Positions 6,415-12,634 of a stretch of 37,408 bases of DNA are shown one piece after another. The stretch's first letter is position 1. Each line of letters opens with the position of its first letter. The position numbers and the translations under genes are program-made. The notes under the pieces were generated by a model. The model was given only the letters and a program-made list of their open reading frames with translations. It made no database searches and was not told the DNA's origin. This DNA is from a virus: positions 1 through 37,408 of IMG/VR virus record IMGVR_UViG_3300032086_000016; one strand, written 5' to 3'.

Positions 6415-6880
6415 GTAAACCTCCAACGATATAGCCTAACACCATGCACTCACCATGAATGCACAGTGCGAGCTATACCGTAGGCCACACACAAACCACA
6501 GTGTATGCGGCCTATGGGTTTACTCACACGCAATGGGTGCAGGTCTCAGCTTTTATCCCATTGCATTTATGAAACTCAGAGAATTGGCGGCATGTGGGTT
6601 GACAGGCATCGCATAGCATCGCTGGCAATTTTCAGCTGACGCACTAGCATTGATGCAAACGCACCACAATAACCAAAACTCGCAAGCCTTACCGTCAACC
6701 CTAACACACGCAAGCATTAGCCATGCGTTAGGCCTTACAGCACTATCTTATTGGGCAGCACCACACCACCACCGATAAGGCATTGAGCCACTCTCGAAAG
6801 AGTGTACTATAGGCGTTGGATGGTCTAGACGCACTCCCCCAATCCATCACAGACGGGATACAATCTATAGTCCAACTATG
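6415..6880 (-). other. Gene-free, structured-looking leader of the leftward operon (ncRNA candidate)
   Basis: No convincing ORF covers this ~460 bp, yet it is less AT-rich than the sequence beyond it and holds many inverted repeats. They include TAGGCC (6481-6486)/GGCCTA (6509-6514), CCTAAC (6700-6705)/GTTAGG (6727-6732), and CACTCT-cgaa-AGAGTG (6789-6804). ACTATAG (6806-6812) / CTATAGT (6864-6870) closes an outer stem. GCATCGC is directly repeated around 6608-6622. On the minus strand this would be a long 5' leader or a separate structured RNA. I do not recognise a known riboswitch or RNA family. Confidence 0.4.
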
Positions 6881-7631
6881 GTCAAATCAGAGTTTTAACC
6901 AACTCGATATTTGATGAGACTAGAATAACGAATAAAACCAAGAATAAAACAAAAAAGAATTGTTTAAAATCAATAGGTTATAAAATAGTTTATATTCAAC
7001 AAAATGAATATGACTGTGTGTTTCCTGTTTTGTTCTCTTGATGTTCTATGTTAGTGATTCGTTCCTGATTCGTTCTCTTATTATATATAATGTGTGTCTG
7101 ATTTGAGGGGTATATTCAAGTATATGAATATGTGAATACGTTATGCTTCCTAGTTGCGAATGATTCGCAATATCAATAATACCTTACTCTTTTAGTAGGA
7201 TATAACGTGTTAGATAATGTTATATTGTATAAAATACATAATAAAAACAATAGTTTAGCCCTAGAAAACCCTGTCATATTCAAACATTCGAATACTTGAA
7301 TGTGTTGCAAGGGGTAGGCATGGGGCATACGGGGGGTGTACGTTGCGTATATATGCTCAATGACAGAGATGGGGTTTTTAAGTCTGTTAACCACATGCTA
7401 TATTAGGTCATACATGCTGACATATTTATATGTTATACTATAACACCCCTATTTTATTAAATAATAGTAGTAATAGGTAAGACATTATGACCTATATTAT
7501 GTAAATCTTGTAGGAAGCCCCAGGAATTACGTTATCTTTGCCCTGGACGTAGGGTACTGGGAGAGTCTATTGCGTTATTCTGGGGGCATCTCTGGGGTTC
7601 CTGGGCGTATTTCGTGGTGTTATCCCAAATA
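6881..7631. other. AT-rich gene-free control region with TATTCAA palindromes
   Basis: About 750 bp has no supportable gene on either strand. It contains TATTCAA-N4-ATGAATA twice with identical geometry (6993-7010 and 7113-7130) and a related TATTCAA...GAATA...TTGAAT cluster at 7277-7301. GATTCGTTC is repeated near 7056-7076. The part from about 7500 to 7620 is richer in G/C, with CCCAGG/CCTGGG-type inverted repeats. A replication origin, operators or attP could lie here, but none can be shown from sequence alone. Confidence 0.4.
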
Positions 7632-7683
7632 TACGACAAAACAGCTGTACCCTGGCGATATTTTTAAAAAATATTTTGTCGTA
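7632..7683. repeat. Perfect 10-bp inverted repeat upstream of rightward promoter
   Basis: TACGACAAAA (7632-7641) and TTTTGTCGTA (7674-7683) are exact inverted copies separated by 32 bp. The spacer includes an A/T palindrome around TATTTTTAAAAAATA. The right arm ends 4 bp before the -35 box at 7688. This is a likely binding site for a dimeric or looping regulator. Confidence 0.6.
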
Positions 7684-7687
7684 CCCC

Positions 7688-7717
7688 TTGACAGCGGGGC
7701 GTAATGTGATATATAAT
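7688..7717 (+). promoter_or_regulatory. Strong putative sigma70 promoter, rightward
   Basis: Both boxes are consensus: TTGACA (7688-7693), 18-bp spacer, TATAAT (7712-7717). It faces the lysis genes, with a leader of about 170 nt containing the iterons before the next start codon at 7896. Confidence 0.72.
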
Positions 7718-7739
7718 ATACTTAATGTATTACATTACG
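7700..7739. promoter_or_regulatory. Operator-like inverted repeats around the -10 box
   Basis: CGTAATG (7700-7706) and CATTACG (7733-7739) flank the -10 box, and TAATGTA-T-TACATTA (7723-7737) is a perfect palindrome at the expected start of transcription. Occupation of these sites would block the promoter. No cognate repressor gene is recognised in the window. Confidence 0.55.
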
Positions 7740-7780
7740 CTTAACTCTAACTTTATTATTACTTTAATATATAGTAATAT

Positions 7781-7816
7781 TAATACTTATAGTAATACTT
7801 AAAGTAATACTTCTAG
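7781..7816. repeat. Three tandem 12-bp iterons TAATACTTNNAG
   Basis: Three head-to-tail copies are visible: TAATACTTATAG (7781-7792), TAATACTTAAAG (7793-7804) and TAATACTTCTAG (7805-7816). Degenerate relatives precede them from 7765. The middle copy recurs in inverted orientation in the integrase promoter region (1262-1273). Tandem spacing near one helical turn suggests cooperative protein binding. Confidence 0.65.
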
Positions 7817-7862
7817 TACGTACACTCGCTCAAACTTTTTTCTGTCGTATCAAGAAAAAGTG

Positions 7863-7890
7863 TTGACCTTAGTGGACAAAAAGGTATAAC
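7863..7890 (+). promoter_or_regulatory. Putative promoter immediately upstream of the first rightward gene
   Basis: TTGACC (7863-7868), 16-bp spacer, TATAAC (7885-7890) followed by TA. The -10 box ends only 5 nt before the ATG at 7896, so the transcript would be leaderless or nearly so. An imperfect inverted repeat, ACTTTTTTCT (7834-7843) / AGAAAAAGT (7853-7861), abuts the -35 box. Confidence 0.55.
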
Positions 7891-7895
7891 TAAGG

Positions 7896-8150
7896 ATGTC
7901 CAAATCAAAACTGTACTCTTCGGACAAAGTGATAGAAGAGTTCTACAAAGCTTTAGCCGACAAAAACGAATCAAAGGTACGTAGGGTACACATACCACGT
8001 TCAGATGTATTCTATATACGAGAAAAAATTCACCAAGATACTGGCATACGATATTCACTCGACAGAGTAGAACGAGCTATGTATCTCGAAGGACATCTCA
8101 GCAGATACGATGTTTTAGATCCTGACAGAAAAAGAAAGTGGGAAGAATGA
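7896..8150 (+). CDS. 84-residue basic hypothetical protein, first gene of rightward operon
   Basis: The product is charged and mostly helical (VIEEFYKALADKNESKVRRV, FYIREKIHQDTGIRYSLDRV), ending DPDRKRKWEE. The second half, with VERAMYLEGHLSRYDV, has the feel of a small DNA-binding or regulatory protein, but no family is recognised. The ATG is only 5 nt after the -10 box of the promoter at 7863-7890; a transcript from the stronger upstream promoter would instead have a leader. The stop overlaps the next ATG (ATGA). It heads the lysis group, so a timing or regulatory role is possible. Confidence 0.7.
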   Translation: MSKSKLYSSDKVIEEFYKALADKNESKVRRVHIPRSDVFYIREKIHQDTGIRYSLDRVERAMYLEGHLSRYDVLDPDRKRKWEE

Positions 8151-8350
8151 CAGTAGCAATGGAAAGAGTTTTACAGTGGAAGATCATGCCACGTCTAATG
8201 ATGTTGGTAATGACTGGCATGTATATCCGAGTTATTGAATGGGGAATGTCACTGCCCGATCTATCTACACAACAAAGCGCTATGATTTCAGTAGTAAGTG
8301 GTGCAATGACAGGTGCATTTGCAGTTTGGTTAGGAAGTGAAAAGAAATGA
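8147..8350 (+). CDS. Small two-TM membrane protein (holin-like)
   Basis: The start at 8147 (MTVAMERVLQWKIMPRLMML) overlaps the upstream stop and is preferred to a GTG at 8138. The 67-residue product has two predicted membrane segments, one spanning about residues 14-33 (MPRLMMLVMTGMYIRVIEWG) and one about 43-63 (SAMISVVSGAMTGAFAVWLG), and a short charged tail. Position directly before a 3TM holin and an endopeptidase suggests a holin, antiholin or lysis regulator. Similar two-helix proteins occur in marine phage lysis regions. It overlaps the next gene by 4 nt. Confidence 0.65.
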   Translation: MTVAMERVLQWKIMPRLMMLVMTGMYIRVIEWGMSLPDLSTQQSAMISVVSGAMTGAFAVWLGSEKK

Positions 8351-8730
8351 TACAGGCCTTAATAGGACCAATAACAAGTTTAGCAGGTACATGGTTAAAT
8401 GGAAAAGTTGAAACAAAAGCTGCAGAGACTAAAGCAAAAGTTGCCAAAGCTGAAGCTGAGGCGCAGATTATGCTGTCTCGTGCAACCAGTGAGGCAGACT
8501 GGGAAAAAATTATGGCACAAGGTTCGCAGTCTTCGTGGAAAGACGAATGGCTAACAATCTTGTTTAGTATCCCACTAGTACTTGTATTTACAGGTGACTG
8601 GGGTAGAGAAATAGTTGCGAATGGTTTTACCGCATTGGAAACCATGCCGCAGTGGTATCAATACACACTTGGAGTAATCGTAGCTGCAAGCTTTGGCGTA
8701 AGGTCAGCTACTAAGTTTTTTGGAAAGTAA
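8347..8730 (+). CDS. GTA-type 3TM holin
   Basis: The 127-residue protein matches the pattern of the family of holins with three membrane segments described for gene transfer agent release. It has MIQALIGPITSLAGTWLNGK, then an Ala/Lys/Glu-rich helix (about 22-45), ADWEKIMAQ, the signature SWKDEWLT (63-70), a hydrophobic segment (70-85), and PQWYQYTLGVIVAASFGVRS at the C-terminus. Holins open the inner membrane to let the endolysin reach peptidoglycan at the end of infection. Close resemblance to alphaproteobacterial GTA versions supports an alphaproteobacterial host. It is followed after 2 nt by the endopeptidase. Confidence 0.82.
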   Translation: MIQALIGPITSLAGTWLNGKVETKAAETKAKVAKAEAEAQIMLSRATSEADWEKIMAQGSQSSWKDEWLTILFSIPLVLVFTGDWGREIVANGFTALETMPQWYQYTLGVIVAASFGVRSATKFFGK

Positions 8731-8732
8731 AC

Positions 8733-9200
8733 ATGGCATTTAAATTATCAAGTAGATCGCTGGGTAAACTAGAAGGTGTACACCCAGATATGGTAAATAC
8801 AGTTAAACGTGCTATTGAACTTACGAAGGTAGACTTCGGAGTTACATATGGCGTAAGAACTTTGGAAGAGCAGGAGAAGCTGTACAAGGCTGGACGTTCT
8901 CAAACCATGAAGTCTAAACACCTTATTCAAGACTCAGGATATTCTCATGCAGTAGACCTAGTAGCTTACGATGGATCTAACGTAGTATGGGAATTGAATG
9001 TCTATGATGATATATGCGATGCGATGGCAGAAGCTGCCAAAGAGGTTGGCGCTGCAATTAAGTGGGGTGCGGCGTGGAGCGAAGGAGATATTCGCTCGTA
9101 TGAAGGTACTGCAGAGGATGCGATGAATGCATACGTAGATCTTCGTCGTAGCCAAGGCCGTAGGCCGTTTATTGACGGACCACACTTCGAATTGATTTGA
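8733..9200 (+). CDS. M15-family peptidoglycan endopeptidase (endolysin)
   Basis: The 155-residue protein has the M15 (VanY/L-Ala-D-Glu endopeptidase) layout: an N-terminal helix, the substrate-loop region TYGVRTLEEQEKLYKAGRS, zinc ligands in MKSKHL...HAVDLV (His63 and Asp75), and a C-terminal zinc His in IDGPHFELI (His151). It would cleave the peptide stems of peptidoglycan. It lacks a signal peptide, so it depends on the holin encoded just upstream. The stretch between His63 and Asp75 is a few residues longer than the compact SxHxxGxAxD seen in many relatives. The downstream promoter starts inside its last codons. Confidence 0.88.
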   Translation: MAFKLSSRSLGKLEGVHPDMVNTVKRAIELTKVDFGVTYGVRTLEEQEKLYKAGRSQTMKSKHLIQDSGYSHAVDLVAYDGSNVVWELNVYDDICDAMAEAAKEVGAAIKWGAAWSEGDIRSYEGTAEDAMNAYVDLRRSQGRRPFIDGPHFELI

Positions 9201-9225
9201 CGGTGTAAATATTTTCTGATATAAT
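9197..9225 (+). promoter_or_regulatory. Putative sigma70 promoter after the endolysin
   Basis: TTGACG (9197-9202), 17-bp spacer, TATAAT (9220-9225). It lies at the end of the endolysin gene and in the 91-bp gap before the next gene, and would drive the block of small genes beginning at 9292. Confidence 0.65.
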
Positions 9226-9291
9226 ATATTTGCAATAAAGTTGGGGTAAACAGAGAACCGTCCTTGTTCCCCTAACAGATTAGGATACAAA

Positions 9292-9576
9292 ATGGCAACA
9301 ACTAAGGACGTGGAAAGACTACCAAGCGGTAAACTCAAATACCGTGGCGAAACCTTTCCAGGATATAATAAACCTAAGAAAACCCCAGGCGAAAATAAGA
9401 AGTCTGCGGTGTTGGCCAAGAAAGGCGACCAAGTAAAGATTGTCCGTTTTGGTGATCCTAAGATGTCTATTAAAAAAGATCAACCAGCTAGACGTAAAAG
9501 TTTTCGTGCAAGACACAATTGCGATACGGCAACTGACAAATTTACAGCAAGGTATTGGTCGTGTAAGGCTTGGTGA
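9292..9576 (+). CDS. Small basic conserved phage protein (RxSFRARHNC family)
   Basis: The 94-residue basic protein ends in a recognisable block: ARRKSFRARHNCDTATD followed by KFTARYWSCKAW. The pattern is shared by many short marine-phage and cyanophage proteins of unknown function; Cys/His spacing in it could bind a metal. The N-terminal half is Lys/Pro-rich (LKYRGETFPGYNKPKKTPGE) and probably disordered. Its stop overlaps the next start codon (TGATG). A nucleoid-like or virion-packaged role is possible because of the high charge, but is not shown. Confidence 0.7.
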   Translation: MATTKDVERLPSGKLKYRGETFPGYNKPKKTPGENKKSAVLAKKGDQVKIVRFGDPKMSIKKDQPARRKSFRARHNCDTATDKFTARYWSCKAW

Positions 9577-9764
9577 TGTGGTTGGCGATAGTACTAGCTT
9601 GTACTAATCCCTCTGCATTATCTTGTGTAGTCTACGCAAAACCAGATGAATTATTTATAACTAAACAAGAGTGTGAAGTAGAAACAAAAGCGATGGCAGC
9701 TCGTATGAATCAACTAGGTGCTTTAGCAAGACCTTCCTGCATTAAAGTAGGGACAAGTATATAG
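9576..9764 (+). CDS. Small exported cysteine-containing protein
   Basis: The ATG at 9576 overlaps the upstream TGA and is preferred to TTG/GTG codons just before it. The 62-residue product starts with a hydrophobic segment (MWLAIVLACTNPSALSCVVYA) resembling a signal peptide with a possible cut after VYA. The mature part would carry two cysteines (KQECEVE and RPSCIKV) able to form a disulfide. A lipobox is not convincing. It sits beside another exported protein gene, so both may act in the periplasm or outer membrane. Confidence 0.6.
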   Translation: MWLAIVLACTNPSALSCVVYAKPDELFITKQECEVETKAMAARMNQLGALARPSCIKVGTSI

Positions 9765-9774
9765 GATTAAAATT

Positions 9775-10125
9775 ATGAAAACTTTAGTATTCGCATCTGC
9801 GTTGGCAGTTGCAGCAACATCAGTATCGGCTATGGACTTAGGTAATGGCCTGTCAATCGGATCAGAGGTAGACATGAGCTACGTAACTGGTGCAGATACA
9901 TGGGCATTGGAAGCAACACCCTATGCAGCTATCTCACAATATGGCGTTACTCTTAAAGCAGAAACAACTGTTGACGTATTGAAAATTAATGAAGATGACG
10001 TATTCAAAGGTGTAGACCTTACAGCAGAATACGTCTGGAATAACATGACTACTTACACAGAAGTATCTTCGGATGCAGACTTTGAGTTTGGTGACATCAC
10101 TGTTGGTGCGAAGATCAAGTTTTAA
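9775..10125 (+). CDS. Outer-membrane beta-barrel-like exported protein
   Basis: Residues 1-19 (MKTLVFASALAVAATSVSA) are a clear Sec signal peptide ending in a VSA cleavage site. The mature ~97 residues alternate polar and hydrophobic residues in strand-length blocks (LSIGSEVDMSYVTG, WALEATPYAAISQYG, VTLKAETTVDVL, GVDLTAEYVWNNMT). They end DITVGAKIKF, with the C-terminal Phe typical of BamA-recognised outer membrane proteins. It would insert in or associate with the host outer membrane. Such phage products can mask receptors or block superinfection, which is inference here. An alternative is a periplasmic beta-sandwich. It lies among late genes, which is less usual for an exclusion factor. Confidence 0.65.
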   Translation: MKTLVFASALAVAATSVSAMDLGNGLSIGSEVDMSYVTGADTWALEATPYAAISQYGVTLKAETTVDVLKINEDDVFKGVDLTAEYVWNNMTTYTEVSSDADFEFGDITVGAKIKF

Positions 10126-10138
10126 TTAGGAGTTCCTA

Positions 10139-10315
10139 ATGCCTAAGAAGAGTACAGTAAATGCTGCTGGTAACTACACCAAACCAACTATGCGTAAAAA
10201 CCTGGTCGCCAAAGTTAAGGCGGGTGGAAAAGGTGGCAAGCCTGGACAATGGTCAGCGAGAAAAGCGCAGATGGTTGCCAAACAATACAAAGCAAAAGGG
10301 GGAGGCTATAAGTAA
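10139..10315 (+). CDS. 58-residue basic conserved protein (GKPGQWSARKAQ family)
   Basis: The ORF begins MPKKSTVNAAGNYTKPTMRK behind AGGAG and ends KQYKAKGGGYK. The central GGKGGKPGQWSARKAQMVAK is a signature I know from a small family widespread in marine phages and some giant viruses, possibly the one catalogued as DUF5872. It is strongly basic, and no function is established. Its stop overlaps the ATG of the next basic protein, and in my recollection the two types often occur together. Confidence 0.65.
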   Translation: MPKKSTVNAAGNYTKPTMRKNLVAKVKAGGKGGKPGQWSARKAQMVAKQYKAKGGGYK

Positions 10316-10593
10316 TGAAGGCTCCTCAAAAGTCCCTAAAGAAATGGGGAAAACAAAAGTGGCGTACTAAAAGTGGCAAACCGTCTACGCAAGGTCCAAA
10401 TGCTACTGGTGAACGTTACCTTCCTTCTAAGGCTATTAAGTCTCTTAGCAGCAGTGAGTATGCCGCTACAACCAGAGCTAAACGAAAAGGCACGAAGGCA
10501 GGTAAGCAGCATGTGGCTCAACCTAAACAAGTTGCAAAAAAGACGAAATCTTTTAGAGCCGCTAAGGGTGGACTTGCACGAGGTAAAAAGTGA
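10315..10593 (+). CDS. Basic conserved protein (RTKSGKPSTQGPNATGERYLP family)
   Basis: The 92-residue product is rich in Lys/Arg and contains KWRTKSGKPSTQGPNATGER and EYAATTRAKRKGTKAGKQ. I recognise this combination from marine phage small proteins of unknown role. The C-terminus ends FRAAKGGLARGKK, one of several KGG motifs in this region. High positive charge suggests nucleic-acid binding or packaging with DNA in the virion, but this is not proven. It is coupled to both neighbours by overlapping start/stop codons. Confidence 0.65.
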   Translation: MKAPQKSLKKWGKQKWRTKSGKPSTQGPNATGERYLPSKAIKSLSSSEYAATTRAKRKGTKAGKQHVAQPKQVAKKTKSFRAAKGGLARGKK

Positions 10594-10850
10594 GTCACAG
10601 TCTTGGTCTACTAGATCACATGCCTTTACCAAGTATGCCGTTTAATACGCATGTTAATACTGTATTTGAATCTGCAGATAAAGACAGGTCAAATAAAAAT
10701 AACGTAGAAGAAAAAAGAGAGCCTACAAGGATTACTCCCGATACTCCTGTAGAAGATCTAAAACTCGTAAACCAAAAGTACGCATACCACCCAGATCCTA
10801 ACAAGCTTAGGATGCCAGACGGTCAGATAGTGGATTTTGTCGTAGCATAA
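10590..10850 (+). CDS. 86-residue hypothetical protein
   Basis: A GTG start overlaps the upstream TGA (GTGA); an ATG at 10620 (MPLPSMPFN) is an alternative that would shorten it by ten residues. Neither has a strong ribosome site, and coupling favours the GTG. The product is hydrophilic (EEKREPTRITPDTPVEDLKL) and ends with PDPNKLRMPDGQIVDFVVA, a beta-like tail. No family is recognised. Confidence 0.55.
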   Translation: MSHSLGLLDHMPLPSMPFNTHVNTVFESADKDRSNKNNVEEKREPTRITPDTPVEDLKLVNQKYAYHPDPNKLRMPDGQIVDFVVA

Positions 10851-10863
10851 TAAGAGGTAGTTA

Positions 10864-11544
10864 ATGCCCTATTTAACAAGTAGCATTCCGCATTTCAAAG
10901 CGTGGGTTCGTAGAGAATACACAAAAAACTTAGAAGAGTATCATGGAGAGTTCCTACATTGCATGGTCATTGGCGTCACTACTATGCCAAACAGGACTCT
11001 CAGCTTTCAAGTTATTTTTACAGGCTGCGAGTCTGACTTTGATGATGGTCCCAATATACATGGCGGTGCGATGTGGGCTAGATTACCTCTTGTAGCTTTG
11101 GTGGCAGATACCCCCCTAGAAGATTGGCCAGAAGAGTTACCACCGTATTTAGCACAACCTTGGGATTGTATGTCGCACTACCACAGTGTTTACAAGTTAG
11201 AACGTGCAAGCCCAGCGCCTTGGATTGCAAAGGTAGACGGAGAGTTTTACCCAGCTAAATATTACTTTACTGTAGATTACACAGACAGTGAAGTTGCAGA
11301 CGACCCAGCACAACACAAACAGTCTCACGTACTAGAGTTGCTAGACGCTGGAGAATACACAGGTAACATTGTTGCATTACCCAATAACAGAGTGAGGGTA
11401 ACTCACCCAGCTTGGTTTGAAACAGGAGAAGGTGCTCCAGACTTTAAACCAAACCAACATGTGTACAATTCAAAAGAAGATGTAGACTACGTGTGGAATA
11501 CACAAAGAGTTTTCAATAATTTATACAGTGAGGAAGAACAATGA
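10864..11544 (+). CDS. Conserved phage hypothetical protein (226 aa)
   Basis: The protein opens MPYLTSSIPHFKAWVRREYT and contains FQVIFTGCESDFDDGPNIHG, GAMWARLPLVALV and a C-terminal block VRVTHPAWFETGEGAPDFKP. It looks like one or two beta-rich domains with no membrane segment or signal peptide. The family is one I have seen in marine phages without functional assignment. It is followed by the KGG-repeat gene with a 4-nt overlap. A virion role is possible because it lies in the late operon, but there is no direct sign of it. Confidence 0.65.
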   Translation: MPYLTSSIPHFKAWVRREYTKNLEEYHGEFLHCMVIGVTTMPNRTLSFQVIFTGCESDFDDGPNIHGGAMWARLPLVALVADTPLEDWPEELPPYLAQPWDCMSHYHSVYKLERASPAPWIAKVDGEFYPAKYYFTVDYTDSEVADDPAQHKQSHVLELLDAGEYTGNIVALPNNRVRVTHPAWFETGEGAPDFKPNQHVYNSKEDVDYVWNTQRVFNNLYSEEEQ

Positions 11545-11846
11545 AAATGAAAAAGAAAGGTTATGCTAAAGGCGGCATGATGAAAAAAGGTTACGCCAAA
11601 GGTGGGTTAAAACCAGCTCCAAACAAAGGTGCTGCATCATTACCTAAAGATGTTCGTAATAAAATGGGCTTTATGAATAAAGGTGGTATGGCTAAGAAAA
11701 AAGGTTACGCTAAAGGCGGTGCTATGATGAAGAAGAAAGCATACGCTAAAGGTGGTAAGGTAGCTATGTACAACCAAGGTGGTATGGTTAAGTCTACTGG
11801 TACAATGAACACTGGCGTAAAAACTGCTAAGAACACGTACAAGTAG
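11541..11846 (+). CDS. Lys/Gly repeat protein with GYAKGG motifs
   Basis: The 101-residue protein is built almost entirely of the motif K(K/M)(G/A)YAKGG and shorter NKGG/NQGG relatives. Clear copies are at residues about 7-12, 17-22, 55-60 and 68-73. The rest is Lys, Gly, Met and Ala (KVAMYNQGGMVKSTGTMNTG). It is probably disordered and very basic. The same xKGG(M/V/L) element ends or interrupts other proteins of this phage, implying a shared interaction signal. No enzymatic role is plausible. The start is fixed by overlap with the upstream stop. Confidence 0.7.
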   Translation: MKMKKKGYAKGGMMKKGYAKGGLKPAPNKGAASLPKDVRNKMGFMNKGGMAKKKGYAKGGAMMKKKAYAKGGKVAMYNQGGMVKSTGTMNTGVKTAKNTYK

Positions 11847-11857
11847 GAGATAATACA

Positions 11858-12376
11858 ATGGCTGTATCATTACGAACATACCTAAACAATAAACTAAAAG
11901 AAAAGGGTATGACTGCTACCCAAGCTAAAAAGAATGCTAGTAAATATAAAAGCATTGCTGCAGCTAAAAAAGCTGGGTCACTTTATTATACCAATAAAGA
12001 TGGTAAAGTAATGGCAGCTGTTTATGCAGAAGATCTTAAGAAAGCACCAGCTACTTCACCTAGACCAAAAGCTCGCCCAAAGAAAACACCTGGCAAAGCT
12101 CAAGGTCCAACTCGTCGTGGTGTAATGACACTTGACGAAAAGATAGAAGTAGATAGAGCAAACAAAAAACCTATGAGTACTACAGAGCTGAACAGAATGG
12201 TTAAAAAAGCCATCGACGCAGCTCCAGCTAAAGTAGCACCTAAAAATAAAAGTCAGTCATCTAGATTTAATGCTTGGTTTAAAAACAATCAAAGCAAGTA
12301 TGAAAGAAAAAATGGTGGCTTTAATATGGGGCAAGCAATTAAAGACTTTTCCCAAACACAACTTTATAAAAAGTAA
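11858..12376 (+). CDS. Basic alpha-helical phage protein (AKKAGSLYYTNKDGK motif)
   Basis: Of 172 residues, the first 65 hold YKSIAAAKKAGSLYYTNKDG and KVMAAVYAEDLKK, a block I recognise in marine phage proteins, possibly a small domain for virion association. A Pro/Lys/Ala-rich linker (TSPRPKARPKKTPGKAQGP) follows, then a second helical domain (SRFNAWFKNNQSKYERKNGG and GQAIKDFSQTQLYKK). There is no membrane segment. The ribosome site AGGAG precedes the ATG. The function is unknown; a DNA- or virion-associated role fits its charge and position. Confidence 0.65.
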   Translation: MAVSLRTYLNNKLKEKGMTATQAKKNASKYKSIAAAKKAGSLYYTNKDGKVMAAVYAEDLKKAPATSPRPKARPKKTPGKAQGPTRRGVMTLDEKIEVDRANKKPMSTTELNRMVKKAIDAAPAKVAPKNKSQSSRFNAWFKNNQSKYERKNGGFNMGQAIKDFSQTQLYKK

Positions 12377-12397
12377 CAATACACAGGAGACACACAC

Positions 12398-12634
12398 ATG
12401 AGTAATCCATATCAAATCCGTACTGACATTTTATCTATGGCAAAAGAAATGATGGATAAAAGTTATGATACACAAATGCAACTAGCCTACAGCGTTATGG
12501 AACAGTATAAAGATAATGCAGAACAGGCGTTAGAAGCTTGGCAACGTTATGTGCCAAAGATGTATACACCAGATGAAGTAAAAGCTCAGGCAGAAAAACT
12601 GTACGAGTTTGTTACAGAAAAAGGCGAAAAGTAA
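12398..12634 (+). CDS. 78-residue acidic helical protein
   Basis: The product is all-helical in appearance: MSNPYQIRTDILSMAKEMMD, MQLAYSVMEQYKDNAEQALE, VKAQAEKLYEFVTEKGEK. AGGAG lies 10 nt upstream of the ATG. Similar short proteins accompany the basic small genes in marine phages, but no role is known. Its last codons provide the ribosome site for the next gene, which starts directly at its stop. Confidence 0.6.
   Translation: MSNPYQIRTDILSMAKEMMDKSYDTQMQLAYSVMEQYKDNAEQALEAWQRYVPKMYTPDEVKAQAEKLYEFVTEKGEK

Noticed and set aside
7173-7394. 73-codon minus-strand ORF in the control region
   Set aside because: No ribosome site, atypical composition, and it crosses the palindromic AT-rich control sequence; most likely chance.
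7632-7683. Inverted repeat considered as the attP core
   Set aside because: Arms are 32 bp apart, whereas tyrosine-recombinase core sites have a spacer of about 6-8 bp; promoter proximity fits an operator better.
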